Assembly (NCBI GenBank): GCA_944372335.1
Contig: CALVYQ010000010.1
Span: forward strand, 1-48,473
Length of the DNA stretch: 48,473 nt
From: an uncultured Clostridia bacterium
GTDB lineage: Bacteria > Bacillota > Clostridia > Christensenellales > UBA1242
Direction: 5' to 3'
In this document: piece by piece, positions 40,053-47,239 of the stretch
Numbering within the stretch: the stretch's first letter is position 1
How the letters are laid out: the number at the start of each line of letters is the position of its first letter
Made by a program: the position numbers and the translations under genes
Notes under the pieces: generated by a model
Told to the model about the DNA's origin: nothing
What the model saw: the letters and a program-made list of their open reading frames with translations, nothing else
Databases searched by the model: none

Positions 40053-41036
40053 TTATTTAGCAAGCACCGCCTCGTCAGGATTAGGAGTGTTAGATTTTTG
40101 CTTTATAAAGTCAGCATTTATCAATTTATCAAACTTACCTCCGCCAAAATATCCTTCATTGCCAAGTAAGTTATAGCATCTAGCAAAGGCAAAAGCATCA
40201 GTTAATGATTCCTTTATTTCACCTTTTTTTAATATTTTAGCAAACGCTTTTGCAAAGAATTTTTTACGATTTTCATGCTTTAAAATGGCGTGAAAGTGGT
40301 CATTAGAGAGCGTATATTCAACAGAGCAAGCCTTTTCCATTTCCTTATAAGGAATATATAAATCGTAAGGATTTTTCTTTAATTCCAAATACGACCACAT
40401 ATCCACGAAACTGTCACTTTTTAAAAATCTCCCATAATATCCAATCTGGGCGTGCCTGATGGCGTCTGTATATTCTTCATCTCTCATACGGTCTAAGAGC
40501 CAGCCAAGCCTTCTAAAATCAGCCTTAACCACCTGCTCAAAGCCATCTTTATCATATTTTTTCAAAGTGAAAAAGTCAACATATCTTCCGTGATGATATT
40601 CATTTTCAAGTTCATCAAAGCGAATCCAAGCATAGCCCAAGGCGTTATTCAAATCTTTGACATTTTCAATACCATCTATCATAACATAGACTCTGTCATA
40701 ATAATGGAGCCCTGCCACAACTTCCCACTCTTCTGGTGTCTTTAAAACAACATCTTTTTCCACCTTTTTGGCTATATCCACAAGTTCTTTATCCCAATTT
40801 TCGCCATATTCGTTGTGGAAATAAAAGGAAAGTGCTTTCATCGAACCCTTTTTCGCCAATGCCACAATTTTCCCTCTAATCTTCTTAAATTTTTCATACA
40901 CTGCTCTTTCTGTGGTGTTGAACCTGTACATAAAATCAGAAATATAATAGGAATATAGTTTAATAAACTCATACATCAACTTTTCATCTTCACTTCTTTC
41001 TAAATCAACACCCTTAAATACAAACTTATTATCCAT
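40053..41036 (-). CDS. Conserved-looking protein of unknown function
   Basis: A 327-residue soluble protein with no signal or TM segment. It is aromatic- and acid-rich: KLYSYYISDFMYRF, VAGLHYYDRVYVMIDGI, ADFRRLGWLLDRMRDEEYTD, and a helical C-terminal region with HAILKHENRKKFFAKAFAKIL. I recognise no family or catalytic motif. Codon use and the strong AGGAGGGG ribosome site suggest a real, expressed gene. It has its own promoter and is the last minus-strand gene before the plus-strand accessory block. Confidence 0.7.
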   Translation of the reverse strand: MDNKFVFKGVDLERSEDEKLMYEFIKLYSYYISDFMYRFNTTERAVYEKFKKIRGKIVALAKKGSMKALSFYFHNEYGENWDKELVDIAKKVEKDVVLKTPEEWEVVAGLHYYDRVYVMIDGIENVKDLNNALGYAWIRFDELENEYHHGRYVDFFTLKKYDKDGFEQVVKADFRRLGWLLDRMRDEEYTDAIRHAQIGYYGRFLKSDSFVDMWSYLELKKNPYDLYIPYKEMEKACSVEYTLSNDHFHAILKHENRKKFFAKAFAKILKKGEIKESLTDAFAFARCYNLLGNEGYFGGGKFDKLINADFIKQKSNTPNPDEAVLAK

Positions 41037-41056
41037 ATCCCCTCCTAATTAGAATT

Positions 41057-41085
41057 ATTCTAACATTTTCTGACAATATAATCAA
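41057..41085 (-). promoter_or_regulatory. Promoter of the unknown gene at 40053-41036
   Basis: Minus strand TTGATT (41085-41080), 17-bp spacer, TAGAAT (41062-41057). The 41086-41318 stretch beyond it holds only short plus-strand fragments of no recognised origin. Confidence 0.6.
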
Positions 41086-41318
41086 TAGCAAATTTAATTT
41101 TTTATCTAAAAATAGACAAATACTGATAATTATTGCTTTTTCCTTTACATTTTGCTATACTCTAATTGTGAAAGACTTTAAAATAATATATGACGCAACA
41201 AATATAAGCAATTAACATTGATGAAAATTACATACAAGAAAACATAACCGAAATTAAAATTGAGTTTTAAAAAAGCTTTGAAGTAATAATAAAGAAAATG
41301 ATAAAAGAGGTGAAGAAT

Positions 41319-41927
41319 GTGAAAGTTAAAAACTTAATTTTGTATCAAGTGGCAACAGATAGGAATTATAAAGTTGGAGATAAACTAGTATTTGACAAAA
41401 ATACCCCAAATGGTCAATTTAACAGAGTTTTTAAATTTTCTTTTAAGCTTAATGGCAAAAGGCCGAGCGATATTTTGTATGATGTTGCAGCCCACAGATT
41501 TAAAAAATTAAAGAAAAATCAACTTTATGAACTTGCACACATACTGGAATACTATGATGTTTTTGTTAAAGAGCTAGCACTTGAAGAAGTGCGTGAAAGC
41601 AAATTTCCTGACCTACCATCAAGGTTGCACTGTATGTATCTTTCAATAGGTAAGGACATTGCTCTTCAAAACATTGATAGTATGTCTAAAAACAAAGAAA
41701 AGAATGGAAAGCAATTTCAAGCGATTGCGGTAAAACTTAATGGCACGATATTTAAGGCCGGAAAGTTTTATATGACACGAGAAAGCGAAAGTTATGAACA
41801 TTACAAAGAAAAAGCTTATGGCTATTGGTCACAAAAAGATTTGAAAGATGAAGAAGTGAAAGAAATTCTTTTTGAAGGTGAAGCTGAAGTAGTCGAAATA
41901 CTAAGAGAAATAAAAAAAGATAAATAA
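41319..41927 (+). CDS. DUF2441-like protein
   Basis: A 202-residue protein resembling DUF2441. The pattern includes LYQVATDRNYKVGDKLVFDKN, LALEEVRESKFPDLPSRLHCMYL, VKLNGTIFKAGKFYM and the ending YGYWSQKDLKDEEVKEILFE. These features (NxPSR-x-C, then a late WxG and a FEG end) are typical of the family, whose function is unknown. I place the start at GTG 41319, six bases after GAGGTG; the ATG at 41298 is upstream of that site. First gene of the plus-strand block. Confidence 0.7.
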   Translation: MKVKNLILYQVATDRNYKVGDKLVFDKNTPNGQFNRVFKFSFKLNGKRPSDILYDVAAHRFKKLKKNQLYELAHILEYYDVFVKELALEEVRESKFPDLPSRLHCMYLSIGKDIALQNIDSMSKNKEKNGKQFQAIAVKLNGTIFKAGKFYMTRESESYEHYKEKAYGYWSQKDLKDEEVKEILFEGEAEVVEILREIKKDK

Positions 41928-41933
41928 TATACA

Positions 41934-42089
41934 ATGAGCATAGTTTTAGAAGCAAAAATCTATAAGTACTACCAATTTATTATCCTGTTGGAAAATGTAA
42001 AAGAAATAGAGCCTAATAAAGTTAAACGAAGTAATGATGCTGATTGGTCGATTGTAAAAAAATGTTTGACAGATATAACACAAATATAG
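41934..42089 (+). pseudogene. Frameshifted remnant of a UDG-like glycosylase 3' end
   Basis: DNA from about 41945 aligns base by base with 45710-45768 of the intact UDG-like gene: AAGTACTACC matches AAGTGCTATCC, and TTTATTATCCTGTTGGAAA matches TTTATTACCCTGTTGGAAA. One base is missing in the middle, so the peptide shifts frame: a KIYKYY start is followed in the next frame by FYYPVGKCKRNRA. A 51-codon open frame crosses it but is probably not a gene. It is likely the decayed tail of a second copy. Confidence 0.6.
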
Positions 42090-42096
42090 GGTTTTA

Positions 42097-42105
42097 TGCT
42101 ATAAT
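42097..42105 (+). promoter_or_regulatory. Extended -10 promoter of the coaE-MBL/coaD pair
   Basis: TGCTATAAT (42097-42105) with no good -35; the ribosome site TAGGAG and the ATG at 42127 follow. Confidence 0.55.
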
Positions 42106-42126
42106 ACGCATATAGGAGAATAATTT

Positions 42127-43446
42127 ATGATTATTTATGTTACAGGAAAATCAGGGAGCGGAAAATCAACATTTTCAAAATTACTTGCAAAAGAACTAAA
42201 TTATAAGTATATCGATGTTGATGATATCGGTCATAAAGTTTATGAATATCCGGAAATTATGAAGAAGGCATACCAACTCTTTGGAACAAATATTAATAAT
42301 GAGTTAGGTGAGTTTGATAGGAAAAAACTTGGGCAAATAGTTTTTAGTGAGAGGCATTCTGAAAGAGTTAAAGCATTTAGTGATTTAACTTGGGAATATA
42401 TGAAAAAGATATTAGATAATGAACTAGTTGATAATTCTGTTGTTGATTGGATTTTATTACCTCACACAAAGTATTGGGCAAACAATGCTTTAAGAATTCT
42501 TGTTAAGCCACACGACAAAAATGTAAGATTAAAAAAATTAATGGCAAGAGATAACATTACGGAAGAATATGTAATCCTTAGAGATAAAGCCAGCATTGAA
42601 TATAATGAAAGTGAATTCGATTTTGTGTTTATGAATGATTATAATTACGAAAAATTAAAGAATAATGTATCAAATGTTATGAATTATATAAAATCAGCAA
42701 CTACTCTAACCGTTTTAGGAACTCAAAGTCCTTACGCAAAAGAAAATAATGCTTGTCCCTCATTTTTGTTAAGTAATAAAAAAGACTATTTATTGTTGGA
42801 CTGTGGCAGTGGTTCTCATAGATTTTTTAATATGAATAAACTTAATAATTTAGGAATTGTCATATCCCATTTACACAGAGATCATTATAACGATTTATAT
42901 AATTATATGTATTCTTCTCTTGTAATGAAGAATCATAAAAAACTTATCAATCCAATTAGCATATATTTGCCAACTCAGCCAATACACATTTATGAAGATA
43001 TAAAAAACGAAAAATTATCATTTTCTAATTTGGTGGCTATTGATGAAAACAAAAAGTATAGTTTTGGTGGTTATGAAATAGAATTTTTAAAAACTATCCA
43101 CTCCCCTGACGTTTTGAGTTATGCTACAAAGATTTCAACTGATAATAAGGTGCTCGTATATACCGGTGATTGTTCTTATAAAAGCAAACAAGCTATTGTT
43201 GATTTTTCAAAAAATGCTAATATTTTAATTTGTGAAGCAAGTTTCCTTGTGTCTCATGGATTTCCAAAAGAATGTAACCATTTAACTGCTTTGCAGGCTG
43301 GCGAGATTGCAAAAGAAGCCAACGTTAAGAAATTAATTTTAACCCATTTTTGGCCTGAAGAGGATACTAAAAATTATTATAAAGAAGCTAAACAAATATT
43401 TAATAATGTATTTATAGCGAAAGAAAAAGATATTTATTTAATATAA
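42127..43446 (+). CDS. Fusion: dephospho-CoA-kinase-like domain plus metallo-beta-lactamase fold
   Basis: A 439-residue two-domain protein. Residues 1-190 resemble CoaE: P-loop GKSGSGKST (7-15), YIDVDDIGHKVYE, FDRKKLGQIVFS (a CoaE hallmark) and MARDNITEEY. Residues 195-439 are a metallo-beta-lactamase fold of the YhfI/RNase Z-like group, with the metal motif HLHRDHYND, VYTGDCSYKSK and HLTALQAGEIAKEANVKKLILTHF. Both sites look intact. CoaE makes the last step of CoA synthesis; the hydrolase substrate is unknown. coaD, the previous pathway step, starts 9 bp downstream. This is not an architecture I know for CoaE. Confidence 0.8.
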   Translation: MIIYVTGKSGSGKSTFSKLLAKELNYKYIDVDDIGHKVYEYPEIMKKAYQLFGTNINNELGEFDRKKLGQIVFSERHSERVKAFSDLTWEYMKKILDNELVDNSVVDWILLPHTKYWANNALRILVKPHDKNVRLKKLMARDNITEEYVILRDKASIEYNESEFDFVFMNDYNYEKLKNNVSNVMNYIKSATTLTVLGTQSPYAKENNACPSFLLSNKKDYLLLDCGSGSHRFFNMNKLNNLGIVISHLHRDHYNDLYNYMYSSLVMKNHKKLINPISIYLPTQPIHIYEDIKNEKLSFSNLVAIDENKKYSFGGYEIEFLKTIHSPDVLSYATKISTDNKVLVYTGDCSYKSKQAIVDFSKNANILICEASFLVSHGFPKECNHLTALQAGEIAKEANVKKLILTHFWPEEDTKNYYKEAKQIFNNVFIAKEKDIYLI

Positions 43447-43455
43447 GGAGTTGTT

Positions 43456-43923
43456 ATGAAAATAGGTTTTTATGCAGGAAGTTTTGACCCTTTTACAATT
43501 GGTCATTTACATATTGTGAAAGTAGCAAGTAGAATTTTTGATAAAGTCATTGTCGGTATAGGTGTGAACCCAAAGAAAACAAGACGTTTTGACAAGATAA
43601 AAATGAAAAATGCGATTGAAAAGCTTTTGAAATCTGAAAATGTAGATAATTTTGAAGTTATTACTTTTGATGGTTTAACCGCAGATATAGCAAGTGAATA
43701 TAATACCAATTTTTTAATTCGTGGCGTTAGAAATGGTATAGACTACGATTTTGAAGAAAACTTAGCACTTATTAATGAAGAGATCGCAGGAATTGATACA
43801 ATTTATATAAGAGCTGGCGAATTTGGTGCTGTATCTTCAAGTATGGTATATGAATTATTAAAACGAAATAAAGATGTTAGTAAATATATTCCTAAATATA
43901 TAATTGATGTGATTAAAGAATGA
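43456..43923 (+). CDS. coaD: Phosphopantetheine adenylyltransferase
   Basis: A 155-residue nucleotidyltransferase catalysing 4'-phosphopantetheine plus ATP to dephospho-CoA. Motifs are GFYAGSFDPFTIGHLHIV (T/HxGH type) at the start and LIRGVRNGIDYDFEENLAL; the end SSSMVYELLKR replaces the usual ISSTxxR, with the arginine not in the usual place. It is preceded by AAGGAG. Together with the CoaE-like domain of the upstream gene it could provide the last two steps of CoA synthesis. It may be the genome's only coaD or a mobile extra copy; the usual rsmD neighbour is not adjacent. Confidence 0.88.
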   Translation: MKIGFYAGSFDPFTIGHLHIVKVASRIFDKVIVGIGVNPKKTRRFDKIKMKNAIEKLLKSENVDNFEVITFDGLTADIASEYNTNFLIRGVRNGIDYDFEENLALINEEIAGIDTIYIRAGEFGAVSSSMVYELLKRNKDVSKYIPKYIIDVIKE

Positions 43924-44062
43924 AAAATAAAGAAAATTAAATATGCTTTTGAAAATAGAAAAAGTTTAAAATTTGAATATTATTTTAATATTAATTTTTT
44001 AGACACTTTTTACGAATATTTTAGACAATTTTGGGCTAAAATTTATATATCTTGACATTAAA

Positions 44063-44087
44063 AAATCCCTTATTTTATAAGGGATTT
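44063..44087 (-). terminator. Hairpin terminator downstream of the tRNA fragment
   Basis: AAATCCCTTA paired with TAAGGGATTT, loop of 5, then TTTTTT on the minus strand. It fits the original terminator of the truncated tRNA. On the plus strand only a short T-run follows, so it is a weak stop for coaD. Confidence 0.65.
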
Positions 44088-44151
44088 AGCATTGTGGAAT
44101 ATTTCGTTAAGTATGCGAACCTATGTTCAAAAGTTCTTACGATGTTTGTTT

Positions 44152-44196
44152 TGGTGGGTTGCCGGGGGCTCGAACCCCGGACCCTTCGATTAAGAG
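44152..44196 (-). tRNA. tRNA 3' half only, anticodon loop as in tRNA-Lys(CUU)
   Basis: On the minus strand CTCTTAA (anticodon loop with CTT) is followed by TCGAA, GGGTC (variable loop), CGGGG-TTCGAGC-CCCCG (T arm), GCAACCC and ACCA. The 5' acceptor, D arm and anticodon 5' stem are missing: the five bases before the loop (GGCAC) do not pair with TCGAA. A truncated copy like this is what a tRNA-targeting integration leaves behind. It is not expected to give a functional tRNA. A plus-strand open frame across it is an artefact. Confidence 0.75.
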
Positions 44197-44396
44197 GTGC
44201 CTTTGAAACTTCTTTTTTAATGCCTTTTTATGCTAGTAAATCCCTTTAATTACCTTATTTCCCCTACCAAAATCGTGTTATTCAGGTTTATCTTTTAATT
44301 TTTGAAATTGTCTAAAATTATTTCAGTTTTTGCAGTTTTCTTTTAGACAGTTATAGAACAAAAAATTTTTAATATCTTTATAAATCTTATACAAAT

Positions 44397-45197
44397 TTGA
44401 GTAAAATATGTTATAATCATTTTACGGATAAAGCACAAAAGTCAAAAACACTTAAAAATGTTAGAACATTGTATAAAATGTGGCAAAATGGTGAACTTGG
44501 TGGAGAATATATGCCAGAAGATAGTAATCCACATCTCGCAAAATCATCAAAAGAAAACTTTTTGTATTTCACTTTGCCTATGGCTTTAAATTATCAAAGA
44601 AATTCATACAAACTTTGGGAAAGCGCACTTGAAACATATAAGGATAGCACAACAAATTTTGTTTTTGATGTTAAAAAGGTGATAGAGAGTGAGTTTAAAA
44701 AAGTTAAAACCGCACTAACAAAATATAAAGTTGCACTGCAACCAACAAAGCAAACAGAAATATGGATTAAACTTTGCAAGACAATAAGCGAACAATTTAA
44801 TTGTGATATAAGAAACTTATTTGCAAAGTGCAATTACGATGTAAACAAAATAAGAACTTATATCCAAGTCGAACATAAAAAAGATTTTCCGTATCTTTCT
44901 GGGAATAAAATATGTAATTATTGGCTTTATGTTTTATATCAATACGCAGATGTGAAATATAAAAATTTGCAAGACTTGACTGTTGCACCGGACACTCATG
45001 TAATTCAAGCAACCAGAAAACTTGGAATAATAACTGATGATGAATATAACAAAAGCAATATTCAGCAAATAGTTATTGAAAAGTGGAACGAACTTTTAAA
45101 GGATACAGAATTTTGCCCAATAGACCTGCATACACCACTATGGCTTTGGAGTAGGAATGGATTAAGGAGATTAAATGACAAAGGAAGATTTGATTAA
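44397..45197 (+). CDS. HhH-GPD-like DNA glycosylase family protein
   Basis: A 266-residue protein. The N-terminal part reads MWQNGELGGEYMPED and NFLYFTLPMALNYQRNSYKL. The C-terminal half fits a helix-hairpin-helix glycosylase: PYLSGNKICNYWLYVLYQ (hairpin with Lys), VAPDTHVIQATRKLGI (the conserved Asp region as in Nth/OGG) and a late FCPIDLHTPLWLWSRNG. The substrate is unknown. The start is uncertain: TTG 44397 lacks a site, a TATAAT lies inside the first codons, and ATG 44478 or later is possible. It overlaps the UDG-like gene by 23 bases, so the products probably act together. Confidence 0.65.
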   Translation: MSKICYNHFTDKAQKSKTLKNVRTLYKMWQNGELGGEYMPEDSNPHLAKSSKENFLYFTLPMALNYQRNSYKLWESALETYKDSTTNFVFDVKKVIESEFKKVKTALTKYKVALQPTKQTEIWIKLCKTISEQFNCDIRNLFAKCNYDVNKIRTYIQVEHKKDFPYLSGNKICNYWLYVLYQYADVKYKNLQDLTVAPDTHVIQATRKLGIITDDEYNKSNIQQIVIEKWNELLKDTEFCPIDLHTPLWLWSRNGLRRLNDKGRFD

Positions 45198-45819
45198 AGA
45201 ATTTGATAAATTGCAAGAGAAATTTGGCAGTGCTACCTGTAACTCTGTGTATGGTGGTGGCAAAGACAACAATCCAGTTTTATGTTTAGTGTTTATGAAC
45301 CCTACCGCAAAAAACATTGCGACAAGCAAAGATTGGAAAGGCATAAGAAGTCAGTGGCTTGGCACAAAGCAGGTTTGGAAATTTTTGACAGATGTCGGTT
45401 TGTTTGATAAAGACTTAAATAATCAAATTCAAAATATGAAGCCAAAAGATTGGTCTCCTGAATTTTGTAAAAAGGTTTATACTGAAGTTGCAAAGCAAGG
45501 GCTTTATATAACAAATTTAGCAAAATGCACGCAGGATGACGCAAGACCACTGCCAGATAAAGTGTTTAAAGAATACAGAGATTTGCTTTTGGAAGAAATA
45601 AAAATGGTCAATCCTAAAAAGATTATATTATTTGGAAATCAAGTGTCAAGTATAGTGTTAAATAAAAAAGTAAGCATAAGTGAATATAGAAAAATAAGAG
45701 AAGATTTAGTTATAGAAAACAAAATTTTTAAGTGCTATCCAGTTTATTACCCTGTTGGAAATGGCTTTTTTAATGCACCTAAAGCAATTGAAGATTTAAA
45801 GTATATTATTGGGAGTTGA
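45175..45819 (+). CDS. UDG-superfamily DNA glycosylase-like protein
   Basis: A 214-residue protein with the uracil-DNA glycosylase superfamily frame: CLVFMNPTAKN (motif 1 region), LYITNLAKCTQDDARPLP (TNxxKC motif of families 4/5), VNPKKIILFGNQVSSIVL, and CYPVYYPVGNGFFNAPKA, the C-terminal motif. The water-activating residue differs from family 1, closer to families 4/5 or SMUG-like types. It overlaps the HhH-GPD gene by 23 bases. A decayed second copy lies at 41934-42089, so this gene is mobile or duplicated. The lesion or modified base it recognises is unknown. Confidence 0.75.
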   Translation: MTKEDLIKEFDKLQEKFGSATCNSVYGGGKDNNPVLCLVFMNPTAKNIATSKDWKGIRSQWLGTKQVWKFLTDVGLFDKDLNNQIQNMKPKDWSPEFCKKVYTEVAKQGLYITNLAKCTQDDARPLPDKVFKEYRDLLLEEIKMVNPKKIILFGNQVSSIVLNKKVSISEYRKIREDLVIENKIFKCYPVYYPVGNGFFNAPKAIEDLKYIIGS

Positions 45820-45883
45820 AGTAAAGGTATTTTATAAGAAAATGGGCTTTACAGAAGCAAACTCAACATTTACAAAATTTTAA
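45812..45883 (+). pseudogene. Remnant of a GNAT acetyltransferase C-terminus
   Basis: A 23-codon stretch reads VFYKKMGFTEANSTFTKF and then stops. VFYKKMGF is the standard last strand/helix of GNAT acetyltransferases. No upstream part exists: the preceding DNA is the UDG gene in another frame. A leftover of a deleted gene. Confidence 0.7.
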
Positions 45884-45892
45884 GGAGAAAAA

Positions 45893-46738
45893 ATGAAAAT
45901 CATTGATGTTGAAACTGCACGAGGTGATGTGCTATATGGTTGTTGGTATGGTGAAAATTTTAGAGATATTTGTGTGATTATTACAAATGGAAATTGTGGG
46001 AATGTTTTTGAAAATAAGTTTTTACGAGATGTAGGCGAAAACTTAGAAAAGAACAATATCTCATTTATCTATGCACATAACAGCGGTGCATTTCATAGAA
46101 TTGATACTCTTACCAAAAATGGGCAACCTATCGGCAACACTTACGAACTTTTTGAGAACTGCGTTGAAGATTTACAAGCCTATATAGATTTTGTTAAAAA
46201 CTGCGGTTATAAACACATAATTTTAGGTGGGCATAGCTATGGAGCAAACAAAGTAGTTTACTATCTTTCAGAAAAACAAAACGAGAAGATTGATAAATAT
46301 ATTCTTATTTCTCCTACCGATACGCTAAACCTAAAAGAAAGCAAAAAACTTTCGGCAGATGAATTGTTGCCAATCGCTTTAAAATATAAAGAAGAGAGCC
46401 GACTTGATGAGCTGCTGCCTTATCCTTTTGATAATTATAATCTATATACAGCTCGTGCGTTTTTAGATTTTATTGAAAACAAACAAGCAAAAAATCTTCC
46501 CATTTACTCAACGAATGGAAGTTGGGATCAACTTGAAGCGGTTAAACAAATTGGACTTTTTGTTATGGGAGAAAATGATAGTTTTGCGTTTGGGAATACT
46601 CTAAAGCATCTTCAAACAATAAATGAAAACAGTAGAAACAAAAACAACGTAATAAGAGTTATAGAAAATTGTGGACATACATTTAAAAATAAAAGTTATG
46701 AGTTAAGCAAAGCAATTTTAGAATTTGTAATGGGGTAA
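45893..46738 (+). CDS. Alpha/beta hydrolase (DUF1749-like)
   Basis: A 281-residue hydrolase with nucleophile elbow LGGHSYGANKVVYYL (Ser at about residue 119), the acid in VMGENDSFAFGNT and the His in ENCGHTFKN. The triad is in the right order and spacing for an esterase-type enzyme. The first strand ICVIITNGNCGNV and the N-x-G pattern fit the DUF1749/YqiA-like branch. No signal peptide, so it acts in the cytoplasm. Substrate unknown. Good AAGGAG site; the DUF5680 gene follows after 1 base. Confidence 0.85.
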   Translation: MKIIDVETARGDVLYGCWYGENFRDICVIITNGNCGNVFENKFLRDVGENLEKNNISFIYAHNSGAFHRIDTLTKNGQPIGNTYELFENCVEDLQAYIDFVKNCGYKHIILGGHSYGANKVVYYLSEKQNEKIDKYILISPTDTLNLKESKKLSADELLPIALKYKEESRLDELLPYPFDNYNLYTARAFLDFIENKQAKNLPIYSTNGSWDQLEAVKQIGLFVMGENDSFAFGNTLKHLQTINENSRNKNNVIRVIENCGHTFKNKSYELSKAILEFVMG

Positions 46739-46739
46739 A

Positions 46740-47216
46740 ATGAGAGAAATAGAAGATTTTTTAATTGAAGCAAAGAAAAATACTTATGCAAACGGAAAGG
46801 CTTTAAGAACGAAACCATTAAGGCAAGGATCAAGTGATTATCATTTTGAAGGTAAAATTGGGGATAAAAAAGCAATATATCATGACACATACTTTGGTGG
46901 TAAAAAGTTTATTGGTGAAGAAGTTGTGTATTTAGATAGCGAAGAACCATTTTGGGGAATGAACTATTATGGATATTCACTTAATGATGATGAATATGAA
47001 AAAGCAATTGCAAATGCCTTGCGCCCTGCTCTTATGCAAGTTGGAATAGATAAGAAGGTATTGCCATTGCGTGGACCAAGTAGGTTTGTTAATGGCGATT
47101 ACATTTATACTTTTGAATGCAATGGAATAATGGAGAGTTTTACAGGTGTTGAAAAGATTTATAAAAACAATGAACTTATTTATGAACTCCATTGTCATGG
47201 CGGAATAATAAATTAA
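46740..47216 (+). CDS. DUF5680 protein
   Basis: A 158-residue soluble protein of the DUF5680 type: FLIEAKKNTYA at the start, then RQGSSDYHFEG, IYHDTYFGGKKFIGEEVVYL and the core EEPFWGMNYYGYSL, with a C-terminal beta half that includes FVNGDYIYTFECNG. The family often occurs beside or fused to HTH regulators and acetyltransferases; its function is unknown. It starts 1 base after the hydrolase stop and so is co-translated with it. Confidence 0.8.
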   Translation: MREIEDFLIEAKKNTYANGKALRTKPLRQGSSDYHFEGKIGDKKAIYHDTYFGGKKFIGEEVVYLDSEEPFWGMNYYGYSLNDDEYEKAIANALRPALMQVGIDKKVLPLRGPSRFVNGDYIYTFECNGIMESFTGVEKIYKNNELIYELHCHGGIIN

Positions 47217-47239
47217 ATTAATCAAATTAGGAGTAAAAT

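Larger units (their letters stand above)
44018..44318. repeat. 14-bp inverted repeats with clustered TTTTAGACA motifs
   Basis: ATTTTAGACAATTT (44018-44031) recurs inverted at 44305-44318. The core TTTTAGACA also occurs at 43997-44005 (22 bp before the first, two helical turns) and at 44341-44349. Four copies thus flank a tRNA 3' fragment and a terminator on a 350-bp stretch. This is either recombinase arm-binding sites or the ends of a small MITE-like segment. Confidence 0.6.

Noticed and set aside
41940-42089. The 51-codon open frame as a real small gene
   Set aside because: It crosses the aligned UDG remnant out of frame; protein features are only those of the shifted reading.
44052-44249. 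A 65-codon plus-strand open frame containing GCRGLEPRTLRLRG
   Set aside because: That peptide is the known false translation of the antisense of a tRNA 3' half; the DNA here is the tRNA fragment and its terminator.
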